NCBI GenBank assembly: GCA_027605045.1
Contig: JAQFWX010000007.1
Coordinates: 1,860,001 to 1,924,000 of the forward strand
DNA from: Phallus indusiatus
Taxonomy: Eukaryota > Basidiomycota > Agaricomycetes > Phallales > Phallaceae
Direction of reading: 5' to 3'
DNA: 64,000 nucleotides
Numbering within the stretch: the stretch's first letter is position 1; every line of letters begins with the position of its first letter. Positions 22,258-34,000 of the stretch are shown one piece after another. The translations under genes were made by a program, and so were the position numbers. The notes beneath the pieces are model-generated. The model had not been told where the DNA came from, did not search any database, and saw only the letters and a program-made list of their open reading frames with translations.

Positions 22258-24845
22258 TAGATCCGCCTGCATCAGGTACTGGATCTACTCGTCCTAGACC
22301 AGCAGGGCCGACGAGTCGCCTTGCATATCAATTCACAAACCCAGCCCCACAAGCTAGGTTTGTTACACCGACGGGACCGACATATGCCAGTCCGTCACCA
22401 GCGACAGCTGGTAATTCCCAATCCCCTGAGCCTGCACCAACAGGCACCAGACAACGTTCTCAGAACGTTACCCCAGGACCGAGTACGCGTCCTGATAGAC
22501 CTCCTACTCAAGGAGCTACGGCATATACAGCTCCTAGAAACCCTGGCCCCGAAATAGAGGCTGGCAGAGAAACAGTGAGACGAATGCACCGTTTCACAAG
22601 ACAACCGCCTCACGAGTCTGACGCGGTTGGTGACTATATCGATACCGAGATAGCCACGCGACTGGTGAACCAGTCGCGAAATGGAACACCCCCACGAGAG
22701 GATGCTGAAGTGGTCGCCCAAGCTGCCCTCGAATACCAGAGGATAGCAAGGCTACTCTCCGACAGAGCAATCCGTACGCATGCACGGGCTGTGGAGACGG
22801 CCACTAATGCGCTCGAGGAAGCTGTAGCAGGCTCTCTCGAGACTGACACTCCCAACGAGCAGCAAATGCGGATCATCCAAAATAGGATCCGCATCGCGAG
22901 GGACGCGCGTATGAACGCGGTCCGCCATGCTCGTGTGCTTGAAGGTGGCTATAATGCCATCACTGGCGATAGGATCCCATCGCCAGACCCAGCCACAAGC
23001 TCAAGTCGTCCAGACGACAGAGCATCACCCCCTGGCAGACAACTGCCAAGGCAAAGTGCCGAGCCCAATGGGCAGAGGCAAGCATCTGCTAACCCAGCAG
23101 AAGCACCACGTATCGATCCATATGATGGATACGCTCGTCGACCACAGTATGGCGAGGATCTCCGCGCCACACCGTTCGATGAGGAACGTGTTGAAAGATT
23201 TGACCCTTTCAACGACGACGCCCCAGTACTTGAGGGCGTCATAGCCATGGTTCAAGAAGCCCTGATTGCAAACAGGGATATGATGCCAGGCAACTCGCCC
23301 CTTGCGAAAGCAGGAGCGAAGATAGGGCTCCCGCCCACATATAGCGGCTCGTCCAGAGCCGAGGACTTCGACAACTTTGTGTCGGGTCTGTTACGCTGGC
23401 TACGCGTAAACCACCTGCTTGGAGAAGTCAGCCAAGCAGAGCAACTCTCCTTTCTAGGCATGCGCCTAGAAGGGTTGGCACAAGAGTGGTTCACCCAGAA
23501 CGTGGAACGAGGTACTCGTCCCATGCATGAGTGGACCCTAGTCCCCGCTTTACGGAGACTACACGAACGATTCCTCCCACCCCACTCGAGAAGTGAGGTG
23601 GCGATCCAGTTCGAACGCGAATGGCAAGGATCGCACTCTGTACACGAATACATGAGTGCGTTACTCACGCTAGCCAACAGACTAGCGCACCCTCCTGATG
23701 ATTATACATTCAGGAGGAGGTTCCTTGATGGGCTGAACCACAGCCTCGCCGCTGAAGTAGCATTCAGAGGCGGTAGTCCTGAGCAGATGTCTGCTAAGGA
23801 ACTACTTGCACTCGCCATCCAAGTAGAGGAGGCGTTCAAGAAGCGGAGGTCGATAACGGCCTCCCAAGGAAGCACTACCCGTCCAACGGGTAGTAGTGGC
23901 AGTAGTGGTAGTGGCAGCAGCAGCAGCCACACCAACTTGGCCAGACAAGCGCATTCAAACAATATGCGCTTGAACCAGAGGAACCACGGTCCCTCTGCGC
24001 GTCCCCATGAGACGCGAACTAATGGCAATTCCCCATTGGGGAATCGCCCCTCGAGCTCATCAAGCTCGAGAAATCATAACTCGCAGCTCGCTAGGACTGC
24101 CCCAACTAGTACGAACAATCGCACTAGCACTACCCCTCCCACGTGTTTCAACTGTGGGCAGGTGGGACATTACAGAAATGCGTGCCCCAGACTGAGACAG
24201 GTACGAGCCAATGTGGGTCGTATCGAAGAGGTTGAAGAGACCTCTGGCGAGACATCGAACGATGCCCCGCAGGAGAACGTGGAAGACCCCACAGCTGAAC
24301 AAGCTGTGGAGGAAGAGGTGGCCCAAGACGAGCCCACCAACGACCCCGTCGAGGACGACGAGGGCATCCAATACCAATGGGACGATGATGACAATGGTCC
24401 CAGTGTATACATGCTCCTCACAATTGGTGACGAGTATGAGGAGCGCAGACTGCACTTCGCGGTCCACAAGTCATCGCCATTGGATGACAATGAGTCCTCG
24501 CTCGCTACGAGCAAGGAACCACTCTATGACCATACGGCTAGAGTGAGCTCTCGTGCCCCAACACGAGACAGAAACGCATCGAGACCCATTGAGGGTTTCT
24601 GGCCAGTTAATGGCCAATTGGCTCACTGCCTAGTCGACAGTGGATGCCAGGGGATGATCATGTCCCCTCATTTCTCTCTTGCCACCGGGGCAAGAACCTT
24701 CAAGCTCGACAAACCTGTCGTGCTGCAGCTGGCCGTTAAGGGCAGCAAGTCTTCCATCCAGTATGGAACGTACACCGAATCCAATTCGGAGGTATCGATG
24801 TCCAAGAGTACTTTGACATCGTCAACATCGATCACTATGATGTGA
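22256..24845 (+). pseudogene. HP-2 gag, zinc knuckle and start of protease
   Basis: Continuous frame with the capsid-like blocks LPPTYSGSSRAEDFDNF and RWLRVNHLLG, then SVHEYMSALLTLANRLAHPPDDYTFRRRFLDGL, a serine-rich linker, the CCHC knuckle CFNCGQVGHYRNAC (about 24150), acidic linker, and HCLVDSGCQGMI (about 24640). Near 24776 one C is missing relative to HP-3 (ACACCGAATCC against ACACCCGAATCC), which ends the frame at 24845. Confidence 0.8.
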
Positions 24846-25228
24846 TCATTGGCGTCCCATTCCTGAGACGCTACAACATCTGCCTGGATTTCAGCAGAGG
24901 TACAATCACCCGCGACGGCGAGGTGATTGACACCAATCACCATGTGATTGGACACGCTCCTGAAACAGGAGCGATGGTGCTAGCCAGCACCCAACATTCC
25001 AGCTCCTCCGTCCCTGAGATGACGGAAGAGAATATCCCAGCACTCATCGAGTACTGGAAGAACAAGTACAGTGACCTTTTCGGTCCTGTCCCTTCCCGAC
25101 TTCCCCCGTTTCGGGAAGTGAATCATCAGATTCCTCTTATTGAACCCAATAAGAAGATCCGGTACCACCTTCCCAGGTGCCCGGATGCGCTCAAGCGCTA
25201 CTCGCTGAAAAGATTCAGCGATACGTAG
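24776..25228 (+). pseudogene. HP-2 protease C-terminus and RT entry
   Basis: The frame resumes FGGIDVQEYFDIVNIDHYDVIIGVPFLRRY in three short pieces and runs through HQIPLIEPNKKIRYHLPRCPDALK to a premature stop at 25228. Against HP-3 the cause is a change from CTCAAAGCACT to CTCAAGCGCT near 25196: one base less and one substitution. Confidence 0.75.
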
Positions 25229-27092
25229 CTGCAGGTTGGTGGGAACCAACTGTAGCTACACAGGCAATCCCTATGCTTTGCCTGCAGAAACGAGCCGTGG
25301 TCTTAGCACTACGGACCGTGTTCGATCTGCGCCTGCAGAACGAAAACACAGAGAAGGACGTAACGCCCTTCCCTGACCAGGAAACCATCCGCCAGAACGT
25401 GGCGAGACACAAATACAGATCAAAGATTGATCTGACTGAGGCGTACGAGCAGGTACGCATAGTCCCAGAGGACGTCCACAAGACGACCTTTGCCACCATC
25501 TATGGCACTTTCAAGAGCCATGTCATGCAGCAAGGAGACTGCAATGCCCCATCGACGTTTCAACGTCTGATGACCCATATCTTTAGGGACTGCATCGGTC
25601 GTTCGACGGATGCATACATAGACGACGTGTTCGTCTATTCAAACACAATAGATCTGCATCAGCAGCATCTAGAGAACGCCTTCTCGCGTTTGCGAGAGGC
25701 ACAACTTTACCTGAGTAGTCGTAAAGTTGACTTATACTCTAAGCGACTGGAGTGCTTAGGCCACATCATTGACGATGATGGCATCCATCCCGATCAAGAG
25801 AAGATGGATAAAATACGTGAGTGGAGAACTCCACGCACGTATAACGATGTCCAGAAATTTCTGGGCCTCGTACAATACGTTGCGGCATACCTACCAGGGG
25901 TAGCCGCATACACTACACCACTATCAGGGTGTACGTACAACAACAGACCGTTCGTATGGACGCCGTTGTTGAACAAGTGCTTTGATTCAATCAAAGCACT
26001 CACGCGAAAGGCTCCTATCTTGAAGCCTATTAACGTGGACGACCCAGATCCAATTTGGGTCGTAACCGACGGCTCTAAATGTGGCGTCGGTGCCTATTAT
26101 GGGCAAGGGCCTACATGGCAAACATGTAGGCCAGCAGGGTTTCTCTCGAAGAAGTTCACCCCTGCTCAGTACAACTACCGCACCCATGAGCATGAGCTCA
26201 TCGCGGTACTTGAAGCCTTCCTTAAGTGGGAAGACAAACTACTAGGGCGTAGATTCACCCTAGTAACGGACAACGAGGCCATGGTCCACTTCAAGACCCA
26301 GCCTCGCATGTCACCGCGCCAAGCACGGTGGTATGAATACCTGTCTCGTTTTGATTACGAGACGATTCATGTCAAGGGTGTCACTAACAATGTCGCCGAT
26401 GGCCTCTCTCGTTATTACGAAGAGGACACTCCGGATGAGGTTCACCCTCCGGAGGTATACGTCAACGCTGACGTTAGACTTGATCCCGAAGGGGATCATC
26501 TTCCCATCGAAAGAAGGGATGAAGTGAGAGTGAACGTTATTACACGTTCACGAGTACGAGAGGAACCTCGAGTTGAAGGTCCCTCAAATACTACACCTTC
26601 TGATATTACAGAAGCGCAATCCGATGAGGATATACTTGCTCTAAGTGCAGAGCAAGACAGCAAGCTTCTTAAAGCCAAAATTGAGGGCTTTGCTGAATTT
26701 ACCTCGCTGATACAGCAAGGTTATCACAAGGACCCAGTATTTAAGCTGGTTCTTGCCAACCCAAACGCTCACAAGGCGTTTGGAATTAAAAATCAACTGA
26801 TCTTTACCAAGAATCAGTTCCTCCGCGATGTATTATGCGTCCCCCATAACGCATTTTACAAGGGGAGGAGGATCACTGAGATTATAATCAGTGAGGCCCA
26901 CCAAATTGTTGGGCACTTTGGACGTTACAAAACGTCTCAGTACGTTAGACAAGCGTACTGGTGGAAATCGATGATTGAAGACATCGATACGTTCTGCAGA
27001 TCCTGCGGAACGTGCCAGACCAACAAAGGGGAGAATAATCACCCCAGTGGTCTGTTAAAACAACTCCTGATTCCCAATAAACCTTGGGAATC
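25197..27092 (+). pseudogene. HP-2 RT, RNase H and integrase zinc finger
   Basis: Open from LLAEKIQRYVAAGWWEP to NKPWES. Motifs: RT AYIDDVFVYS (about 25620), RNase H VVTDGSKCGVGAYYGQG (about 26060), HHCC finger HQIVGHFGRYK...CRSCGTC (about 26900-27015). Interrupted by a solo LTR at 27093. The 5' side is joined to the protease region by a frame change. Confidence 0.85.
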
Positions 27093-27412
27093 TGTAACGT
27101 TTCGTTACTTTCTATAGTGTACCGCGTACGGTACACAAGTTTTATCACGCTGTAGTCCTCACACCAATATAACAGACCAAGGGTGCTGTATTATTATGGT
27201 GTAAAAACAAAATGCGCGTGCTGAATCAGCACGCGCGTAACTACTACTAATGTACAGTTATTACATAATGGCTCGCCGCGTCACGGCGAGCCAGAGGCGT
27301 TAAGCGCCTCTATTATTAGAAGTACTAATAGTAATTACTGCAGAGGGCGAAGCCCTCTGCATATGCCTAAGTGGCATATACTCAATCCACCGCATGCGGT
27401 GGATCCGTTACA
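27093..27412 (-). mobile_element. Solo LTR of the HP family inside HP-2 pol
   Basis: 320 bp, opposite orientation to HP-2, exact 5-bp duplication GAATC (27088-27092 and 27413-27417). Without it and one duplication the integrase reads PWESIGMDFVGPLP. It keeps seven of the hairpins of the HP-2 LTR, with differences in the loops (GTGTACCG-CGTA instead of -CAAG; GGCTCGCCG with loop CGTCA; ATATGCC with ACTTA), while the hairpin-free central part is much more changed. Confidence 0.93.
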
Positions 27413-28567
27413 GAATCGATTGGAATGGACTTCGTCGGTCCATTACCCGTTTCAAACGGCCACGACTTCCTATTCGTCGTGATTGACAGACTGACCTCTA
27501 TGGTTCGTCTGATGCCAACCACCACCAAGCTGACCGCCAAGGGCACAGCCTGGTTATACCTCAGTGAAGTCGTAAGACTCCACGGTGTCCCTGACTCAAT
27601 CGTGAGTGACAGGGATGCACGATTCACTGCCAAGTTTTGGCAGGAACTGCAACGCCTAATGGGGACACGATTGCTCATGTCCACGGTGTTCCATCCGCAA
27701 ACGGATGGATCTACCGAGCGAGCCAATCGCTCAATTGGTCAAATACTTCGTTCCGTCATACAGAACGATCAAAAAGATTGGGCCGAAAGGATCCCAATGG
27801 TGGAGTTTGCTATTAATAGCAGCACCAGCGAAACCACTGGTTTCGCGCCGTTTGAACTCAACTACGGCTACCTTCCCAGTTTGGGAAGGAAAATTGAGAC
27901 GAACACCAAATTCAAAGGTGTTCAACACTTTGCTCAACAGGCAAAGTGGAACCTCATGATAGCGCATGACGCTATCATAGCCAATCGCGTTAAACAGGCT
28001 CACTACGCGAACAACTCACGGCGCGATGCACCGGAGTACAAAGAGGGTGACCTCGTCTATCTGTCGACGAGGAATCTCAACCTCCCCAAGGGGAGAGTTA
28101 AGAAGTTGATCCCGCGTTATGTGGGACCATACAAAATATTGTCCGTTAAAGACAATATCACAGTAAAACTTGAGCTCTCTGAAGAGCTCAAGCAACGTCG
28201 CATAAATCCCGTATTTCACGTGGATTTGATTAAACCTCACATCGCCAACGACGATGAGAGATTTCCACGCCGCGATACACTCACGGCGTATGACTTTGGA
28301 CAGCCAGACGATGCTGAATGGCACGTCGAGGAACTCCTAGCTCATCGCTGGAGTGGAACTCGCGAGAAAGATCTCGAGTTCCTAGTCCAGTGGACCCTTG
28401 GGGATACCACTTGGGAACCTTACAGTAACTGTAAGGACTTGCAAGCTCTAGACGAGTACTTGCAATTACGAGGCGTAAACGAGCCTCGGCAGCTGCCACG
28501 ACTATCCAATCACGGAGAGTCGCGGACCAACAACAAGCGCCCAGATCCCACTCGGGGATCTGCTTGA
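27413..28567 (+). pseudogene. HP-2 integrase core and chromodomain
   Basis: DDE residues in IGMDFVGPLP, VSDRDARFTAKFW and DGSTERANR (about 27420, 27605, 27715). GPF-like PRYVGPYKIL and INPVFHVDLIKPH precede a chromodomain-like EFLVQWTLGDTTWEPY. Chromodomains of fungal chromoviruses guide integration to modified histones; that role is inferred here. Stop at 28565-28567. Confidence 0.85.
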
Positions 28568-28652
28568 AGATCCCACCCACAGGGATCCACTGGCACTTCA
28601 CTGCTACGCGGTGAGGTAATTTTCACTTGGGCGCTCCATGAGGCCGCCCAAG

Positions 28653-28659
28653 TATATAA
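28653..28659 (+). promoter_or_regulatory. Possible internal TATA box of ORF3
   Basis: TATATAA, 40 bp before the ATG of ORF3 (28699) and after the pol stop. The intervening stretch is C/T-rich (CGGTCTTTTCTCCTCACACC), as in fungal core promoters. HP-1 has TAAATAAATA at the same place upstream of its ORF3. Suggests separate transcription of ORF3; not shown. Confidence 0.45.
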
Positions 28660-28698
28660 CCCAAAAGTCCGTTCACGGTCTTTTCTCCTCACACCCCC

Positions 28699-30449
28699 AT
28701 GCCTGACAGCAAGGGAAAACAACGCGAACGATCACGCTCGCGGTCGCCTACGCCGCAACCTGTTAGTAGGTTCAAAAAAGCAGAGGCTCAACTGGCCCTG
28801 CAAAGGTCCGAATGGACCTTAGACGCGATGGACGGATGCATATCCGTCTATCATAACAATGATAGTTGCACTGCGTGCAACGACTTTGCCAGTCACCTGG
28901 CAGGCCCCGCTGGCAGCGGGGCAATCATCCTTGACCATGATATGGTCAAGCAGGCCGTCTACAAGGCCTTTCCCTTCATAAAGAGGAGTACTATCATCTA
29001 GACGAACGTCTAGAAGAAGCTGAAAAGGACGTCAAGTCCTTGACAGACCACCTCGACGATGCGAATCGTCATATCTGCGAGCTGAAAGCTCGCATTGCTG
29101 AACTTGAACGTTCAGCGTCGACGGCAGGCCCGTCGACTACCCCATCGACCTCCAAAAGCGGTCGAGAGACCAGGCCGATAAAGCGCCTGAACCATCCCAG
29201 GCAGCCCCTTTGCCTGATATCTTCAACGACATGTCGTCTGACGACGACATGGAAGATATAGTCGATGATAATGACTATGATGACGACGCCTCCATCGCGT
29301 CGTCCACCAAACACAAGCCTCAGCGTACCTACGCTGATGCAACCAAGGCATCGGGCTCTCGCGATGCTGCCCCGGTTTCTCCAAGGAAACCCTCTGGTCC
29401 GTATCCACGGACCAAGCCAGGATGGGACTCCAATAGGGACCCATGGCCCTTCTTCGTCAAGGGTTTCGACCCCACTGTTAGTGGGGATCATTCTCTGGTG
29501 CCTGGCACCCCCAATCCTACTGCATGGTATAACACCTGCAGCCTCGACGAACCATTGTTCGTCGAGATTGGAACCCGGGTTTGGACCGACCCCCCGGTGT
29601 TCACGTACCCCGATGACAGAGGGGTTCACATGCGTATTTCATACGCATGGACTCGTTGGCGCAGATCCATGAAGGAGCGCCGCCTGGCGAGGAAAACAGC
29701 CAAGCTTGAAGCTATGGAGGCTGCCGCCAACCGTCCATCGGTGGTGTTTATCTCGGGAGAGTTAATCCACCCGAGATCAAGTATTTAATCAATACTTGGA
29801 ATGCGGACCCTAACCAGGTCCTCCCTACATCCGACTAATGTCGGATGGATCATTAAACCCTCAAGATGTTGAGGTGTTCGCATGGCTCAAACGAGTCACA
29901 CGTACTCGTGAAGTGCGTGCCAAGTTCCTCGAGAAGGCGGCTGAGTGCCTCCTCGACCCCGCACTTACTGTGTGGGAAGAAGTTCTCGGTGGTAGGGGTA
30001 ATTCCTCCACCCACCTGCCTTCCACGCTCATGGAAGGCTACACTCGTTCCTTCGAGTGCAAATCCCCCTCCTCCATTACCATAGAGGAGGTGATTCGCTC
30101 CATGCACGCCAATGGAGCGACGACAAGACGCGTCACTGAGGTGATCGCGCCCTTCTCCAACGTTACGCCAATGGAGAAGATGTTAATCGCATCGCGCATG
30201 ACTATCGCGTGCGCCGTGGACTGGATCGTCCAACAAAAAAGGCGCGTACGACTCAGTCGGCCGCCCCCCGTCCATGCGTCGGCATCACCTGCCAGTATTG
30301 TGGCAGGCCCGCCTAATAAGGTTTACTCCCCGTCCGTCCCAATTCAGATGACGGACGAGGAATTGTTGAGGCCCCCTGAGGACCTTGACGCACCGCATCC
30401 GAGTGCCTCGGAGAGCATGGAGATTGACTACAGCAATCCCTCTGACTGA
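28699..30449 (+). pseudogene. HP-2 ORF3, sense ORF downstream of pol (several frame changes)
   Basis: Homologue of HP-1 ORF3. Blocks: 28699-28980 (EWTLDAMDGC, Cys/His array GCISVYHNNDSCTAC with spacing C-x4-H-x4-C-x2-C-x5-H, IILDHDMVKQ), a coiled-coil block to about 29175, 29200-29750 (acidic stretch, WPFFVKGFDPT, TAWYNTCSLDEP), and 29838-30449 (GSLNPQDVEVFAWLKRV). Frame changes near 28980, 29175, 29755 and 29835 separate the blocks; most lie in or beside perfect hairpins. The ancestral protein would be about 550-600 residues. Function unknown. Confidence 0.6.
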
Positions 30450-30511
30450 TTACAGTCAGATGCTTCCTCTTCGCGATCCTATGACTTGGAGTCCAAGTCA
30501 CAAGGGGAGGA

Positions 30512-30832
30512 TGTAACGGATCCACCGCATGCGGTGGATTGAGTATATGCCACATAGGCATATGCAGAGGGCTTCGCCCTCTGCAGTAGTTACTATTACT
30601 TACTCTAATAACAGAGGCGCTTAACGCCTCTGGCTCGCCGCGGCGCGGCGAGCCATTATGTAATAACTATACATTAGTAGTAGCTACGCGCGTGCTGATT
30701 CAGCACGCGCAACTTGTTTTACTCCACAAAGAAAATACAGCACTTTGGTCTGTTACTTGTGGCGTGAAACTACAGCGTGATATAAACTGTGTACCGCAAG
30801 CGGTACACTATAAAAAGTAACGAAACGTTACA
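30512..30832 (+). repeat. HP-2 3' LTR
   Basis: 321 bp without a visible difference from 21318-21638. Preceded by the polypurine tract CAAGGGGAGGA and followed by AGACG and an LTR-C fragment. Confidence 0.92.
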
Positions 30833-31045
30833 AGACGCCCGAACCGAACATAAGCGACGTGACGCCTATGGCGTCACACCGGGTACGAGCGCGCGACGCG
30901 CGCAAGTAGAGAAAGTGGAATAGAGACAGGGGGAGCAAACGGAGGATGGAAATAATATATGGGAAATATAAATAAAGTATAGGGGAATATATACCGATGA
31001 TAATAAATAAGGAAAAATGAGGGGACGCGGTAGCGTACCCTGACA
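30833..31045 (-). repeat. LTR family C, truncated copy
   Basis: Matches the inner and 3'-terminal (in + display) part of the LTR-C copies, from CGCCCGAACCGAAC to the end CCCTGACA. The outer part is replaced by HP-2. It interrupts the HP-3 RNase H/integrase reading frame after GAGGAC. Confidence 0.85.
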
Positions 31046-34000
31046 GTCCTCTTTGTAATAACGAGAGAGGCCATCGGCGACGTTGTTAGTGACGCCCTTG
31101 ACATGAATTGTCTCGTAATCAAAATGAGACAGGTATTCATACCACTGTGCTTGGCGCGGTGACATGCGAGGCTGGGTCTTAAAGTGGACCATGGCCTCGT
31201 TGTCCGTTACTAGGGTGAATCTACGCCCTAGTAGTTTGTCTTCCCACTTGAGGAAGGCTTCAAGTACCGCGATGAGCTCATGCTCATGGGTGCAGTAGTT
31301 GTATTGAGCAGGGGTGAACTTCTTCGAGAGAAACCCTGCTGGCCTACATGTTTGCCATGTAGGCCCTTGCCCATAATAGGCACCGACGCCACATTTAGAG
31401 CCGTCGGTTACGACCCAAATTGGATCTGGGTCGTCCACATTAATAGGCTTCAAGATAGGAGCCTTTCGCGTGAGTGCTTTGATTGAATCAAAGCACTTGT
31501 TCAACAACGGCGTCCATACGAACGGTCTGTTGTTGTACGTACACCCTGATAGTGGTGTAGTGTATGCGGCTACCCCTGGTAGGTATGCCGCAACATATTG
31601 TACGAGGCCCAGAAATTTCTGGACATCGTTATACGTGCGTGGAGTTCTCCACTCACGTATTTTATCCATCTTCTCGTGATCGGGATGGATGCCATCATCG
31701 TCGATGATGTGGCCTAAGCACTCCAGTCGCTTAGAGTACAAATCAACTTTACGACTACTTAGGTAAAGTTGTGCTTCTCGCAGACACGAGAAGGCATTCT
31801 CTAGATGCTGCTGATGCAGATCTATTGTGTTTGAATAGACGAACACGTCGTCTATGTATGCATCCGTCGAACGACCGATGCAGTCCCTAAAGATGTGGGT
31901 CATCAGACGTTGAAACGTCGATGGGGCATTGCAGTCTCCTTGCTGCATGACATGGCTCTTGAAGGTGCCATAGATGGTGGCAAAGGTCATCTTGTGGACG
32001 TCCTCTGGGACTATGCGTACTTGCTCATACGCCTCAGTCAGATCAATCTTTGATCTGTATTTGTGTCTCGCCACGTTCTGGTGGATTGTTTCCTGGTCAG
32101 GGAAGGGCGTTACATCCTTCTCTGTGTTTTCGTTCTGCAGACGCAGATCGAACACGGTCCGTACTGCCAAGACTACGGCTCGTTTCTGCAGGCAAAGTAT
32201 AGGGATTGCCTGCGTAGCTACGGTTGGTTCCCACCAACCTGCAGCTACATATCGCTGGATCTTTTCAGCGAGTAGTGCTTTGAGCGCATCCGGACACCTG
32301 GGAAGGTGGTACCGGATCTTCTTATTGGGTTCAATAAGAGGAATCTGATGATTCACTTCCCGAAATGGGGGAAGTCGGGAAGGGACAGGACCGAAAAGGT
32401 CACTGTACTTGTTCTTCCAGTACCCAATGAGTGCTGGGATATTCTCTTCCGTCATCGCAGGGACGGAGGAGCTGGAATGTTGGGTGCTGGCTAGCACCAT
32501 CGCTCCTGTTTCAGGAGCGTGTCCAATCACATGGTGATTGGTGTCAATCACCTCGCCGTCGCGGGTGATTGTACCTCTGCTGAAGTCCAGGCAGATATTA
32601 TAGCGTCTCAGGAATGGGATGCCAATGATCACATCATAATGATCAATATTGACGATGTCGAAGTACTCTTGGACATCGACACCTCCGAATTGGATTCGGG
32701 TGTACGTTCCATACTGGATGGAAGACTTGCTGCCCTTAACGGCCAGCTGTAGCACGACAGGTTTGTCAAGCTTGAAGGTTCTTGCTCCGGTGGCAAGGGA
32801 GAAATGAGGGGACATGATCATCCCCTGGCATCCACTGTCAACTAGGCAGTGGGCCAGTTGGCCATTGACTGGCCAGAAACCCTCAATAGGTTTCGATGCG
32901 TTTCTGTCTCGTGTCGGAGCACGAGAGCTCATTCTAGCCGTATGGTCGTAGAGTGGTTCCTTGCTCGTAGCGAGCAAGGATTCATCGTCATCCAATGGCG
33001 ATGGCTTGTGGACTGCGAAGTGCAGTCTACGCTCCTCATACTCGTCACCAATTGTGAGGAGCATGTATACACTGGGACCATTGTCATCATCGTCCCATTG
33101 ATATTGAATGCCCTCGTCGTCCTCGACGGGGTCGTTGGTGGGCTTGTCTTGGGCCACCTCTTCCTCCACCGCTTGTTCAGCTGTGGGGTCTTCCACGTTC
33201 TCCTGCGGGGCATCGTTCGATGTCTCGCCAGAGGTCTCTTCAACCTCTTCGATACGACCCACATTGGCTCGTACCTGTCTCAGTCTGGGGCACGCATTTC
33301 TGTAGTGTCCCACCTGCTCACAGTTGAAACACATGGGAGGGGTAGTGCTAGTACGATTGTTCGTGCTAGTTGGGGCAGTCCTAGCGGGCTGTGAGTTATG
33401 ATTCCTCGAGCTTGATGAGCTCGAGGGGCGGTTCCCCAATGGGGAATTGCCACTAGTTCGCGTCTCATGAGGACGCGCAGAGGAACCGTGGTTTCTCTGG
33501 TTCAAGCGCATGTTGTTTGAATGCGCCTGTCTGGCCAAGTTGGTGTGGCTGCTGCTGCTGCCACTACCACTACTGCCACTACTACCCGTTGGACGGGTAG
33601 TACTTCCTTGGGAGGCCGTTATCGATCTCCGCTTCTTGAACGCCTCCTCTACTTGGATGGCGAGTGCGAGAAGTTCCTTAGCAGACATCTGCTCAGGACT
33701 ACCGCCTCTGAACACTACTTCAGCGGCGAGGCTGTGGTTCAGCCCATCAAGGAACCTCCTCCTGAATGTATAATCATCAGGAGGGTGCGCTAGTCTGTTG
33801 GCTAGCGTGAGTAATGCACTCATGTATTCGTGTACAGAGTGCGATCCCTGCCGTTCGCGTTCAAACTGGATCGCCACCTCACTTCTCGAGTGGGGTGGGA
33901 GGAATCATTCGTGCAGTCTCCGTAAAGCGGGGACTAGGGTCCACTCATGCATGGGACGAGTGCCTCGTTCCACGTTCTGGGTGAACCACTCTTGTGCCAA

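Larger units (their letters stand above)
21318..30832 (+). mobile_element. HP-2: hairpin-rich chromovirus, plus strand, identical LTRs
   Basis: 5' LTR 21318-21638, gag from 21724, protease, RT/RNase H, integrase with chromodomain to 28567, ORF3 28699-30449, polypurine tract CAAGGGGAGGA (30501-30511), 3' LTR 30512-30832. The two 321-bp LTRs show no difference, which implies a recent insertion, yet the interior has at least seven one-base frame changes. The outer flanks do not match (GACGG left, AGACG right): the left lies in the HP-1 LTR and the right in an LTR-C fragment, so the present element is probably an LTR-LTR recombinant of two insertions. Confidence 0.88.

Noticed and set aside
22395..24514. 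Long open frames antisense to HP-2 and HP-3 gag
   Set aside because: They mirror the coding strand, which has few stop-complement codons; the same shadows appear in both copies without independent support.
28699..30449. ORF3 as an envelope gene
   Set aside because: No signal peptide, no membrane segment and no fusion-type region; the Cys/His array and acidic stretches look intracellular.
21313..30837. Target-site duplication of HP-2
   Set aside because: GACGG on the left and AGACG on the right are similar but not the same, and the sequences beyond belong to different elements.
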